From: Okeania sp. SIO2C9
GTDB taxonomy: Bacteria; Cyanobacteriota; Cyanobacteriia; Cyanobacteriales; Microcoleaceae
NCBI RefSeq assembly: GCF_010672455.1
Contig: NZ_JAAHGO010000023.1
Location: forward strand, 1 to 64,000
Direction of reading: 5' to 3'
Length of the DNA stretch: 64,000 nt
The position numbers and the translations under genes are program-made. The notes under the pieces are model-generated. The model saw only the letters and a list, made by a program, of their open reading frames with translations, had not been told where the DNA came from and did not search any database. Positions 19,410-29,129 of this stretch are shown piece by piece. Every line of letters starts with the position of its first letter. Positions within the stretch are counted from its first letter, which is position 1.

Positions 19410-20283
19410 CCTATGCCAGATGTAGAATATCACACCATAGCACTACGCAAATAGAGCGCGGAGATTCTTCTATTTGCTATAGATACTTTGATATTTTTGA
19501 GGGTAAAAATAGCTCAAACCAATACAGGACAAAGGAAATACATCAATAAGCTCAAAATTGCTCTTTGGGTGGCATGACCGAGGAAAACCTAGATAGATCG
19601 ACAAATAAGCTAATTTTACGTTAAATTCTTGCTACGTAAGCTTTTGAGACTATTTTTCAGATGTTTTTTACTACAGTCTCCCTATTCTCAACTCCCAACT
19701 CCCTGCTCCCTATTGCCTTTTCACTCAAATTTATTGTCCTAACCAAAGAACGTACTGCTATACTTTCATGTTGCAATAGATTGAACTTGAATTTTAACTA
19801 CTGACTATTTATTATTACCGATTGACTGGTGATATTAACTAAGTAGGTATAGTAAATATCTAATATGAAATATAAGAAAGAATGATACGAATAATTTAAC
19901 TGGTTAAAAAACTTTACCCAGAAATGTCGATTTGACTAAAAACAGAGTTTTACTCTAATAAATGATATGTAGGCTATTCCTGGTGACTCATGACTTCTAA
20001 TTTATGCCTCCTGACTCCTTGAAATAGCCTAAGTATTTGTAGCAAAAATTTTAGTATTTCATATAAATATGGGACTATCATAATCCTCATGGTTAATCTT
20101 GAGATTAATACAAATCTTTGATTTGTATTAAATATATGAATAGAGGCACCCAAGTATCCGAAGCGAGAGCCAAATAATTGTCCTTTTCCAAAATTAGTCA
20201 TCTTTTTCGTAACTAAATTTGCCCTCTATTTCGCTATAAGCTTTATGATCAGGACTGTGTGTGGTGTGAAGTGAAGGAGTAAG
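19410..20283. other. Spacer between protease and sugar transferase genes
   Basis: About 19484-19690 is a degenerate relative of the 25070-25250 element (ACTTTGATATTTTTGAGGG). A short ATACAAAT...ATTTGTAT hairpin lies near 20106-20130. No gene was believed; a leftward 75-codon ORF at 19974-20201 has no recognisable content. Confidence 0.45.
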
Positions 20284-21015
20284 ATGACTGCCGATAGCCA
20301 ATTCATCTCTGGCAAGGTAATTAGAGGGTTTACAGGACACGGTTTTCAACCTTTCCTCCCCAGAGATAGACAAAAAAGTCGATTTCTAGGGGGCCTAGAG
20401 GTAGGATTTTATAAACGATTATTTGATATCCTGTTTTCTCTGTCGGTTCTCATATTGTTTGCCCCTGTTTACCTGTTTATAGCTTTACTAATTGTCTTTA
20501 GCTCACCAGGATCTGTTTTTTATGTTCAAGAAAGAGTGGGTAAAAATCGAAAGCTTTTCCGTTGTTTGAAGTTTAGAACTATGGTGAAAAATGCAGATGA
20601 GATGTTAGGAGAAATCATGGAAACATATCCTCATCTGCGCCAAGAATTTCAAGAAAGTTTTAAATTAAAACATGACCCTAGGATTACATGGATAGGTAAA
20701 TTTCTCAGGGTAACGAGTTTAGATGAATTTCCCCAATTTTGGAATGTTTTGAAAGGTGATATGAGCGTCGTAGGACCGAGGCCATTAGTGGTTGAAGAAC
20801 TACCAAAATACGGTCATCACATGGATAAAATTCTGACAATCAGACCGGGAATTACAGGTTTATGGCAAGTTTCTGGTCGAAATGATATTCCCTACCCTAA
20901 GAGAGTTCAAATCGACCTTTTTTATGTAAACTTCAGAAATTTTTGGATAGATATATGGATCATGTTTAAAACAGTTGGTATTGTTGTTTTCCCAAAAAAC
21001 AATGGTGCTTACTAA
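20284..21015 (+). CDS. Polyprenyl-phosphate sugar-1-phosphate transferase (WbaP/RfbP-type)
   Basis: A 243-aa bacterial sugar transferase that loads the first sugar-phosphate onto undecaprenyl phosphate at the inner membrane and so starts exopolysaccharide repeat synthesis. One membrane segment spans residues about 45-72 (FDILFSLSVLILFAPVYLFIALLIVF). Next come the family motifs PGSVFYVQERVGKN, CLKFRTM, TSLDEFPQFWNVLKGDMSVVGPRP and RPGITGLWQVSGR. It is the short form without the N-terminal multi-TM domain. It is followed by gmd and a GDP-fucose synthase gene, which suggests a fucose-containing polymer. Start: ATG after GGAGTAAG. Confidence 0.9.
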   Translation: MTADSQFISGKVIRGFTGHGFQPFLPRDRQKSRFLGGLEVGFYKRLFDILFSLSVLILFAPVYLFIALLIVFSSPGSVFYVQERVGKNRKLFRCLKFRTMVKNADEMLGEIMETYPHLRQEFQESFKLKHDPRITWIGKFLRVTSLDEFPQFWNVLKGDMSVVGPRPLVVEELPKYGHHMDKILTIRPGITGLWQVSGRNDIPYPKRVQIDLFYVNFRNFWIDIWIMFKTVGIVVFPKNNGAY

Positions 21016-21376
21016 GGCTTGCCATTAATGACTAAGTGATTTAAAATTAACTGAAGTTCTTACAGGGTTAGAGGTTGATAGTATTTTTCCAACTATTATC
21101 TTTCTAACCCAAATTGATAAGTTTAAATAAAATCTGTTTTAGTTGCTTCAGAGAAATAGTATTTTTTAAGGAGTCAAGTTGATTAATATTAACTAAAAAC
21201 TCTTGGTTATGAGAACTGTTTTAGGTTAGTCTATAAATCTGGGGATGGTAGAGAGTATAACCCTACTATATAAGCAAAAAAATAAATATATATTTATTGC
21301 TTTTGCACTGTAGCGATTGAACTAATTATTATGGACATTCCCCTGCCAATTTATTACCTTGTAAATATTAACTCCA
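21016..21376. other. Spacer upstream of gmd
   Basis: AT-rich, no gene or repeat recognised. It is long enough for an independent gmd promoter. Confidence 0.35.
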
Positions 21377-22405
21377 ATGACTGAAAAGAAACGAGCACTA
21401 ATTACTGGTATTACAGGTCAAGATGGTTCATACTTGAGCGAACTTTTGTTAGAGAAGGACTATGAGGTTCATGGTATTATTAGACGTAGTTCTAGCTTCA
21501 ATACAAATAGAATAGACCATATATATCAAGACCCTCACAATCCCAATGTTAGTTTATTTCTGCATTATGGAGATTTAACTGATGGAACTACTATACGTCG
21601 CATTCTTGAAGAAGTCAGACCAGTAGAAATATATAATTTGGGTGCCCAGTCCCATGTGAGAGTGAGCTTCGATTCTCCAGAGTATACCGTAGATACTGTA
21701 GCAATGGGTGCTCTACGTTTACTCGAAGCAATTCGAGACTACCAATATCGTACTGGAATAGAAGTCCGTTTCTATCAAGCTGGTTCTTCTGAAATGTTTG
21801 GCAAAGTTCAGGAAGTACCCCAGAAAGAAACTACACCTTTTTATCCTCGTAGTCCTTATTCTTGTGCTAAAGTTTATGCCCATTGGCAAACACTAAATTA
21901 CAGAGAGTCATATAATCTCTTTGCTTGTAATGGCATATTGTTTAACCATGAAAGTCCACGTCGGGGGGAAACTTTTGTAACTCGCAAAATTACTCGTGCT
22001 GTAGCCAGAATTGTAGCGGGTAAACAGAAGAAACTCTATCTTGGTAATCTAGATTCTAAACGAGATTGGGGATATGCAAAGGATTATGTCCGAGCTATGT
22101 GGATGATGCTACAACAGGAGCAACCAGATGATTATGTGATTGCTACTAATGAAACTCATTCTATTAAGGAATTTCTAGAAATAGCATTTACTCATGTTAA
22201 TCTAAATTGGCAAGATTATGTAGAGTTTGACCCTCGTTATTTACGTCCTGCAGAAGTAGATTTATTGATTGGTGATTGTACAAAGGCAAAAGAAAAACTA
22301 GGTTGGCAACCATCAGTTACATTTACAGAGTTAGTACATTTGATGGTTGATTCTGATATTAAAGCTTTGGAAAAATCTAGTATGGTTGGTAGTGGGTTTG
22401 ATTAA
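21377..22405 (+). CDS. gmd: GDP-mannose 4,6-dehydratase
   Basis: A 342-aa extended short-chain dehydrogenase that converts GDP-D-mannose to GDP-4-keto-6-deoxymannose, the first step to GDP-L-fucose or GDP-rhamnose. NADP-binding GxxGxxG is [12 protein letters not shown] at the N-terminus. The catalytic pair is Y161-x3-K165 in [12 protein letters not shown]. Family signatures are [29 protein letters not shown] and [16 protein letters not shown]. Length is normal. The partner gene lies 1.4 kb downstream on the same strand, separated by repeats and two MITEs. Confidence 0.96.
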   Translation: MTEKKRALITGITGQDGSYLSELLLEKDYEVHGIIRRSSSFNTNRIDHIYQDPHNPNVSLFLHYGDLTDGTTIRRILEEVRPVEIYNLGAQSHVRVSFDSPEYTVDTVAMGALRLLEAIRDYQYRTGIEVRFYQAGSSEMFGKVQEVPQKETTPFYPRSPYSCAKVYAHWQTLNYRESYNLFACNGILFNHESPRRGETFVTRKITRAVARIVAGKQKKLYLGNLDSKRDWGYAKDYVRAMWMMLQQEQPDDYVIATNETHSIKEFLEIAFTHVNLNWQDYVEFDPRYLRPAEVDLLIGDCTKAKEKLGWQPSVTFTELVHLMVDSDIKALEKSSMVGSGFD

Positions 22406-23185
22406 AATTTTTTGCCTAAATCTAAGATTGTAATTACTGTTGAAGTTAATCCTTAATTATTTTGAAGTGATACTTAATTTAGCTAATTTTGTTTGCGCTA
22501 TATAACTAAAAGTTGACAAAAAAATTGAGACTTGAAAATTAGCTGAAAAGTGGAAAAAAATTATGGGGTGTATCTATAAAGTAAGTCTGAGTTAAAGTAG
22601 TTAATAATTATAGATAAACATCCCTAATTTAAGCAATAGGAATGAACTCAAAAGTTGAACTAGCTAATTAATGAGGATGATATAGAATTACATTACTTAG
22701 AATTAATTATTTTGAAGTTGATGTGAAATAAAGCTAGGTATTCGATTTAAGATACTGAATATCCTGTAGGAATTATAGATAGTTTCCTATACCTAAAGAT
22801 TGGAGATGTAATCAACTTGAAAGTTACTAAGAAAATACTGATAAGCTGCAAAAAAATCTCATAAAAATCCTGAATTTTCAGGAAAATATGACAAATTAAA
22901 TTGAACTACTATAAAATGCAAAACGGTTGACAAACTTGAGAATAGAAAATCAGAAAGATTTAACTAAGTCAGAAGTTTTTTTTGTAACGGGGATTTGAGC
23001 AAACCTCCAAAAATATTTCGCCTTAAAAGGCAGGGTTTTAGACTCAATTATTTTGATAATATAAATTACATTCCTCTACGGTCAAATAGAGCAAATAGAG
23101 GATTTTTCTAATTACTTCATATCAGTCTAATTTCTGATAGATAATATTGTATCGCTTGTCTTTCCGAACTGACTGATTCTAATTA
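22406..23185. other. Spacer between gmd and MITE pair
   Basis: Non-coding. About 22974-23060 is an inverted copy of the repeat at 7556-7640 (shared core GGGGATTTGAGCAA and AAAATATTTCGCCTTA). A GTTTCCTATACC-type stretch near 22780 has no clear meaning. Confidence 0.45.
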
Positions 23186-23418
23186 GGGCTTGCTGATTAA
23201 ATCTAAAAGTATTGACATATCAAGACTTTAGCCTTTTTGAACTCGAAAAAAGTGCGCCTATTTCAGTCTAAAATGCTCAAAAATTCAATATTTTAGGCGC
23301 ATAGTTGGGCAGAAAATCTTGGGACAATTCTTGCTCCTACCTCCTCGCTCCCAAGCCATTTATCCTGTCTCCTGTCTCCTGTCTCCTACTCCTACTAATA
23401 GACTTTTTCAGCAAACCC
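23186..23418 (+). mobile_element. MITE family 1, copy E
   Basis: A 233-bp element with termini GGGCTTGCTG and CAGCAAACCC and TAATTA flanks (23180-23185, 23419-23424). Its right target duplication is also the left duplication of copy F, so two elements stand head-to-tail sharing one TAATTA. Confidence 0.88.
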
Positions 23419-23424
23419 TAATTA

Positions 23425-23652
23425 GGGCTTGCTGATTAAATATCAAAGTCTTGATAGGTAAAGGTTTTACCCTTTTCAGGTACTAAGGGAGTACCAGCTT
23501 TTAGGTGGTAATGGTTCAAAAATCTAAGACTTTCGGCATTTCGAGGGGTAGAAAATCACTGTTACGATTCTTCTGACTACTTCTTCTATAATTCCCATTC
23601 CTCCTGACTTCTGGATTCTACCCCCTACCACTCATACTTTTTCAGCAAACCC
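23425..23652 (+). mobile_element. MITE family 1, copy F
   Basis: A 228-bp element with termini GGGCTTGCTG and CAGCAAACCC and TAATTA at 23419-23424 and 23653-23658. The body differs considerably from copy E, so this is not a simple tandem duplication. About 23710-23795 follows as half of the GTAGCGGCACTA element. Confidence 0.88.
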
Positions 23653-23837
23653 TAATTACCTAGTGCAGGATGGGGGAAATAACTTACCAGTTATAAAATC
23701 CTAAAACAATTACAAATCAATACTTTTGACTTTATGTATGGGCGAATGGCCATTTATCCCTACGACTTTTAACTTCCGGGTAGCGGCACTAAACCCTGGA
23801 CTTAATGTCTGATGAATATCAATCTCGGAGATTTTTT

Positions 23838-24782
23838 ATGACTAAATTAGAGTTAGAAAACAAAAAAATTCTGGTGACAGGTGGATCGGGTTTTCTTGGA
23901 CGCCAAGTTTTAGATCAACTTAATCAGGCAGGAGCTAATCCTAATAAGATTACTATACCGCGATCGCGTGATTATGACCTTTGTACCTTAGAAGCTTGCC
24001 AAAAAGTAGTTGATGGACAAGATATTGTAATTCATCTTGCTGCTCATGTAGGTGGTATTGGTTTGAATCAAGAAAAACCTGCTGAGTTATTTTATGACAA
24101 TCTAATGATGGGGGTTCAATTAATTGATTCTGCTTATAAAGCAGGTGTAGAAAAATTTGTTTGTGTGGGTACAATATGCGCTTATCCTAAATTTACTCCC
24201 GTTCCATTTAAAGAAGAAGACCTTTGGATTGGTTATCCAGAAGAAACTAATGCTCCTTATGGTATTGCTAAGAAAGCTCTTTTAGTTCAATTGGAAGCTT
24301 ATCGTCAACAATACGGTTTTAATGGAGTTTATCTATTACCTGTTAACTTGTATGGGCCTGAAGATAATTTTAATCCAAAGAGTTCTCATGTTATTCCTGC
24401 TTTGATTAGGAAAGTGCATGAAGCACAACTTAGAGGAGATAAAAAATTACCTGTTTGGGGTGATGGTAGTCCTAGTCGTGAATTTTTATACTCTACAGAT
24501 GCGGCTAGAGGAATTGTGATGGCAACTCAATTTTACAATGAATCTGAACCTATTAATTTAGGAACTAATTATGAAGTAAAGATTCGTGATTTAGTAGAAT
24601 TAATTTGTGATTTAATGGAATTTCAAGGGGAAATAATTTGGGAAACTGATAAACCAAATGGTCAACCTAGAAGATGTTTGGATACACAAAAAGCAAAAGA
24701 AAAATTTGGTTTTGTTGCTAATGTAGATTTTAAGCAAGGACTGAAGAATACAATTGAATGGTATCGAAAAAATGCTGACTAA
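23838..24782 (+). CDS. fcl: GDP-L-fucose synthase-like NAD-dependent epimerase/dehydratase
   Basis: A protein of about 314 aa that epimerises and reduces GDP-4-keto-6-deoxymannose to GDP-L-fucose, acting after gmd. It has VTGGSGFLGRQV for NADP binding, HLAAHVGGIG, a VGTICAYPK segment where the family has SSCxYPK, and the catalytic Y141-x3-K145 (APYGIAKKA). I chose the ATG at 23838 (MTKLELENKKILVTGG) because CGGAG lies seven bases upstream and homologues start here. An upstream in-frame ATG at 23805 would add eleven unlikely residues. Confidence 0.9.
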   Translation: MTKLELENKKILVTGGSGFLGRQVLDQLNQAGANPNKITIPRSRDYDLCTLEACQKVVDGQDIVIHLAAHVGGIGLNQEKPAELFYDNLMMGVQLIDSAYKAGVEKFVCVGTICAYPKFTPVPFKEEDLWIGYPEETNAPYGIAKKALLVQLEAYRQQYGFNGVYLLPVNLYGPEDNFNPKSSHVIPALIRKVHEAQLRGDKKLPVWGDGSPSREFLYSTDAARGIVMATQFYNESEPINLGTNYEVKIRDLVELICDLMEFQGEIIWETDKPNGQPRRCLDTQKAKEKFGFVANVDFKQGLKNTIEWYRKNAD

Positions 24783-25069
24783 GTTTAAAGAATATAGATT
24801 TTATCTGTGATAATTAATTGACATAAGATAGAGCTGGAAGAAAATTATCTTTCAGCTTTTATATAATTCAAAACTTTTCTGGATAAAATTTACCATAGAG
24901 TTATTAAAAATATCAGGAAGTTATGTTGTAATACCAATTCACTTAAAAAATGTCACAATATAGTTAGTCAGTGATGAAGTCAAATAATAAGCAGAAATTA
25001 CTGTAGAGTAGAGGTTTTAAGTACCTAAAATATCACTTCTGACTTCTGACTTTAGTGAAACTGTATAAC
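24783..25069. other. Spacer after GDP-fucose synthase
   Basis: AT-rich. A short AGCTGGAAGAAAATTATCTTTCAGCT hairpin near 24830-24857 may terminate the upstream gene, though no clear T-run follows. Confidence 0.35.
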
Positions 25070-25250
25070 GGGACTTTGATATTTTTTCTGCTAAAAATGG
25101 CTTCAAACTCAACGATAGCAAGGAAAATACGTTGCTCTGGCTAAAAATGTCTCAAACCTAGATATATCAATAAATAGGCTATTTTGACGTTAAAGCATTA
25201 TATAGCAAGGGTTTAAAACTATTTTTAAGGCATTTTTTGCTAAAGTCCCG
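25070..25250. mobile_element. MITE, CGGGACTTT ends
   Basis: A 181-bp element with ends CGGGACTTT and AAAGTCCCG, flanked by the direct repeat ATAA on both sides. Interior GCTAAAAAT motifs repeat. A degenerate relative lies at 19484-19690. It holds no ORF. Confidence 0.7.
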
Positions 25251-25780
25251 ATAAGCGATCAAGCATCGCTCGAAGCAAAATTAAATCTAGTTTATAGCTT
25301 GGTAGTCCTGCGGAGCGTAGTGGTATACAGCAAACAGAAATACCAGGTACGGGAGCAAGATACTCCCACTGCCGTGCCTCGTAACAAAATTGTCGGACAA
25401 TGCACGACCATTACAATGCAGTACCACCTATAGCTTTTATCAGTTGTATGAGATAAAAAATTGGGATTTAGAGGACAAAAAATAAACAATAAATTGCATA
25501 TGTATCACTCAATAAAACACTGTTTTAAGCACTATACTAAAATAGCAGTTGTTGAATTATACTAAAACACATTTTTGAAAGTTTGATAGTTATGAAGCCA
25601 TAGAATTTTGTAATTCAATAAAGTTATTCATAGCTTGACAAATTTTGATTATATAGGATTACATCAAAGCTAATTACTATCATAATCTATATGATATTCA
25701 CTACAGAATAATTATGAAAAATTAAATATAATCAAAAAAAATTATTCTGAAACAAACCATCATATCTAGTAAATATCCCA
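25251..25780. other. Spacer with mixed repeats
   Basis: About 25290-25440 is unusually GC-rich for the spacer and contains a weak inverted pair (GGTAGT and ACTACC-type ends near 25300 and 25425). No protein family was recognised on either strand. The remainder is AT-rich. Confidence 0.35.
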
Positions 25781-25909
25781 TTGCTGAATCAAGGTATGAA
25801 AATAAAAACTGAATAATCTCAAGTATTTGTCATTTAATAGTTTAGCGTTCGCGGTAGCGATGCAGAGCATTATCGCCAACAAATACAAATCATACCTAGA
25901 CATCAGCAA
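25781..25909 (+). repeat. TTGCTGA...GGTATGA dispersed inverted-end repeat
   Basis: Ends are TTGCTGAATCAAGGTATGA and (reverse) TTGCTGATGTCTAGGTATGA, so the element has imperfect terminal inverted repeats. A second copy, in inverse orientation, is at 41440-41545. Fragments occur near 8632 and 29028. It is probably a small non-autonomous element. Confidence 0.65.
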
Positions 25910-25988
25910 CACCGTAAATATTACATTGAGTAAGTATAGTCGCATAATAAAAAATTTATAATAAAGCATCAGAAATAAGCTGAGAGAA

Positions 25989-26708
25989 ATGGTTAATAAG
26001 AATCTCCTAGAAAAGATTAGTAAACTCCTAGCTCTTGCCAATTCACCTAATGAACATGAAGCTGCATTAGCGGCTGAGAAGGCAGCAGAATTATTAGCTC
26101 AACATAATTTATGTGTAGCAGACTTAGGACAAGAAAAGGATGAAGATATTACTAAGGGTATTATTGATAGAACAGGTCGTTATGTTACCTGGAAAATGTG
26201 GATTTTAGCAGGAATTGCTAATGCTAATGGATGTCAAGCAATGCGTTCTACTTACAGTGGCGAAATGAGACTAGTAGGAACAGAAACTAATATTACAGTT
26301 TCTAAATCACTTTATAAATATTTAACTGCTGTAGTTGACAGTTTAGTAAAACAACATAGGGGTAAAGGAAGAACTTTTATTAATGCTTTTCGAGTTGGTT
26401 GTGCAACTAGATTAAGACAGAGATTAGAGCAAAGACGAAAATACATGGAGGAAAAAGGTATCGCTAGTAGTGACGATCAAAATTCGGCATCTGCTATGGT
26501 TGTACGCTCAATGTTTGAAAAATATTCTTTAGCTATTCAAGTATATTTAAAGCAAGAAGGTGTAAAATGTAAAATTCAGAAATCCACTGCCGTCAATAGT
26601 GATTTAGGTTTTTCTTTTGGATATGTTGCTGGGGAAAAAATAAATTTGAATTATTTAAATCACAATTTATACAAAGGCAAAAATCATCAAACAGTTAACT
26701 ATAAATAA
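25989..26708 (+). CDS. DUF2786 domain protein
   Basis: A 239-aa protein. The N-terminal ~40 residues are a DUF2786 module (LLEKISKLLALANSPNEHEAALAAEKAAELLAQHNL). The rest resembles the C-terminal domain that often follows DUF2786 in phage and bacterial proteins (WKMWILAGIANANGCQA, then FINAFRVGCATRLRQRLEQRR). The function of the family is unknown. The start is an ATG after GAGAG. It is preceded by the inverted-end repeat and followed by dispersed repeats, so no operon is seen. Confidence 0.8.
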   Translation: MVNKNLLEKISKLLALANSPNEHEAALAAEKAAELLAQHNLCVADLGQEKDEDITKGIIDRTGRYVTWKMWILAGIANANGCQAMRSTYSGEMRLVGTETNITVSKSLYKYLTAVVDSLVKQHRGKGRTFINAFRVGCATRLRQRLEQRRKYMEEKGIASSDDQNSASAMVVRSMFEKYSLAIQVYLKQEGVKCKIQKSTAVNSDLGFSFGYVAGEKINLNYLNHNLYKGKNHQTVNYK

Positions 26709-27218
26709 TTAACAATTAACAATTAATAATTAATAATTACCGAATAATTAACTAATTAATAATTAAATAATTATGGTTTAAAGCCTCCCCTTTTAAGGGG
26801 AAAAAAGCGGTCGAGGGATGGCGAGGTCTCCTCGCTGTCCGACCATCGACCAAGAGAAGAAATAATATTTCCTTACATTCAATTCCGTAGCGGTTAAAAC
26901 CCGAGGTAATTATCAATTATCCATTATCAATTATCCATTAATGAACTCTCCTGCAAAATCGATCTTATTGGCGAACATAATTTTTTTGATTTATTTATTA
27001 TTGAAATCGGAGTCTTGAAAACTTAATTATTTGGTAAGTAGTACATCAACTATTAATCATTAGTTTTTTTACATCTTAAAACTGTCTGATTTTAAGGGTT
27101 GGTTGCTCCGCTGAAGTTGAGATTAGATAATATCCTCAAAGAAAACGTTAAATAGGCTTGATATTAGACGACGTAAGTGTTAAAGTTTATGGAAGAATAT
27201 TTTAAGTAGATGGAGAAG
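26709..27218. other. Spacer containing inverted copy of the 3.8-kb repeat
   Basis: TAATTAA heptamers at 26707-26770 are followed by the repeat at 26775-26901 (listed separately). The right part is AT-rich and presumably carries the promoter of the AbrB-like gene. Confidence 0.45.
26775..26901 (-). repeat. Dispersed repeat, inverted copy of 3828-3981
   Basis: It starts GGTTTAAAGCCTCCCC, passes AAGCGGTCGA and CGACCAAGAGAAGAAATAA, and ends GGTTAAAACC. The centre carries GCGAGGTCTCCTCGC, a palindrome related to the hairpin core in the 364-bp array. It is shorter than its partner. Confidence 0.65.
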
Positions 27219-27653
27219 ATGGCTAAAACAACAACAGAAAAATTAAATACTTCAGAACAATCAAATACTCCACTGACTGGTAAAGCATTGTTGAAGAAAG
27301 TTAAAGAACTCTCGCACAAGTCAAAGAAAGATACTGCTATTGCTTGCGGATATTATTCAACTACAAAAGATAAGCAGAAACGAGTAAATCTTGCTAAGTT
27401 CTACGATGCAGTTTTACAGGCAAAGGGGCTAAATTTAGATGATAACAATGTTAAAGATGGAAGAGGACGTGCTGCTACTTACCGTGCTTGTGTTCATAGA
27501 AATGGACAGTTAGTAATAGGCGCTAACTATACACAAGAAATGGGATTAAAACCAGGAGATGAATTTATTATCCAGTTAGGGCATAAACATATTCATCTTA
27601 GGCAGATAAATATAGAAGTAGAAAAAGAAGATGAAAATAATGAGGAAGAATAG
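27219..27653 (+). CDS. AbrB-family (cyAbrB) transcriptional regulator
   Basis: A protein of about 144 aa with the cyanobacterial AbrB layout. The N-terminal region is GKALLKKVKELSHKSKKDTAIACGYYS. The middle segment is RVNLAKFYDAVLQAKGL. The C-terminal AbrB-like DNA-binding part is GRAATYRACVHRNGQLVIGANYTQEMGLKPGDEFIIQLGHKHIHL. Such proteins are abundant global regulators of carbon/nitrogen metabolism in cyanobacteria; the target genes here are unknown. The second ATG (27219) is preferred because GGAGAAG precedes it; the ATG at 27210 adds MEK. Confidence 0.9.
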   Translation: MAKTTTEKLNTSEQSNTPLTGKALLKKVKELSHKSKKDTAIACGYYSTTKDKQKRVNLAKFYDAVLQAKGLNLDDNNVKDGRGRAATYRACVHRNGQLVIGANYTQEMGLKPGDEFIIQLGHKHIHLRQINIEVEKEDENNEEE

Positions 27654-28209
27654 ATAAATTTTGTAGTAATCGTAATGGTCTCTAAAATCTGCGATTATAA
27701 TTATCTAGATATTCCAAAATGCTGCAAAAAACTAGAGTCATCTACAGTATTTGAAACCTAGTTTTTGGCAGCAAATAGACTTTGAAAGACAAGTTGACAA
27801 GTTTGAGTATTTTTCTCTTCAAAAATACCTAAATATGGATGAACCTATTTTTAACTTTGTCAGGTAGAATTTTGATCGGTTTTAAGTAAGTTAAGAGCCA
27901 TTAGAGAAAACATAATTGTCTTAGGATTGAAACTGTTATTTACTCTCAGTTATAAGATAATAATGATGAGATAATCTAATTAAATTAGATGTACAATGCA
28001 AAAAAATTGAGTTTCTTTACATCTATTTAAAAGTTAAGTGGGTAAAAATAACAAAAATAGGGTTGAATTTACTTCGAGATTTAGGTGTAAATATCTGAAA
28101 TAATCCCGAGATGAAGTAGAGGCAATAGTGATAAACTATAGTATTACTTTGGAGAAATGTTATAAGTTACCTTAGATGAAATTGAATAATTATTAAAAAT
28201 AATCATAAA

Positions 28210-28363
28210 TATAGCAATCCTATTTAACTTGTAATATTTTGGTGGTAGGGGCGAATGGCCATTCGCCCCTACAGGATTCAGGAGTCAGGAGTCATAATTT
28301 TAAAAGTTTTCAGTTCAAATTAGCTATTATAAAAATTCTCACAACCAATTTAGGATTGCTATA
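28210..28363. mobile_element. MITE, TATAGCAATCC ends, with 28-bp perfect palindrome
   Basis: Terminal inverted repeats TATAGCAATCC and GGATTGCTATA, about 154 bp apart. At 28245-28272 is a perfect palindrome of two 14-base arms (GTAGGGGCGAATGG and its complement), a motif common in cyanobacterial intergenic repeats. A related but imperfect stretch is at about 23738-23765. No ORF. Confidence 0.7.
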
Positions 28364-28732
28364 GTATCAATATAATTATCTTAAACGAGGTTGCAAATTA
28401 TGGAATAATATTGCCAAAAATTAGTTTAGAGTTTGACTAAAAAAACCTAATATTAATAATACTAGCAATTCTCAAATTCAAAATCCAATTCAATCAAAAA
28501 TCTAAAATAATTCGTCACTGTGCAACGCCATCTTAACCAATGAATAAAAATGGTTATAGTTATTTAAATATAGTTAAGCAAAATCTTATAATACTTCAAA
28601 TTACTAAAAAAGCCTTCCAAACTAAAAATATGTTTTGTAATTATTTAAACTCATAACAAAGATGACAATTATATTGGAATTGTCATATAAAATTACGGCG
28701 TTGGTGAATAAATGTATGATTTGAAGTAGGAG

Positions 28733-28916
28733 TCAGCACTCAGCTATCAGCAGTCAGTTTTTCAAGGTTTTTAATGGGGGATTAAAACCCCAATTAACAC
28801 GCACCACTAATTTTTTCAAATATAATGGGGGGACTTAAACCATCGAATTTTTAGCTGACAACTAAATGCTGGCAAGGGTCGCATTCCGGAACGGAAAAGC
28901 TGATAGCTAGTTAACA
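28733..28916 (+). repeat. AGCTATCAGC inverted-end repeat
   Basis: The sequence begins CAGCTATCAGC and ends GCTGATAGCTAG. An inverse-orientation relative is at 46385-46605, sharing GGCAAGGGTCGCATTCCGGAA and AAATTAGTGGTGC. It is a small element with inverted ends and no ORF. Confidence 0.65.
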
Positions 28917-29129
28917 GGATTCATCAGGAGCGATTCAGTAGATAAAAAGGAGTTTTTCGGAGACTAAATAGGAAGAAATAGGTATAATTTGCAGTATTAT
29001 TTTGGCTGAAAATTTACCTAATGTTGGATTTCATACCTCAAATCAGCAATGCCAAAATTACTTATAATTTGAATGAATATTTAAAAATCAGCAATAAAAT
29101 AATTACGGCAAAAATTAATCAAAAAAATT

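Larger units (their letters stand above)
27654..29129. other. 1.5-kb repeat-rich spacer
   Basis: No gene was recognised. It contains the TATAGCAATCC element at 28210-28363 and the AGCTATCAGC element at 28733-28916, both listed separately. A fragment of the TTGCTGA repeat lies at about 29028-29051. A weak AAACTAG...CTAGTTTT stem near 27728-27765 might end the AbrB-like transcript. Confidence 0.45.

Noticed and set aside
23805-23837. Upstream start for the GDP-fucose synthase gene
   Set aside because: The ATG at 23838 has a good ribosome binding site and gives the conserved N-terminus; the extra eleven residues look random.
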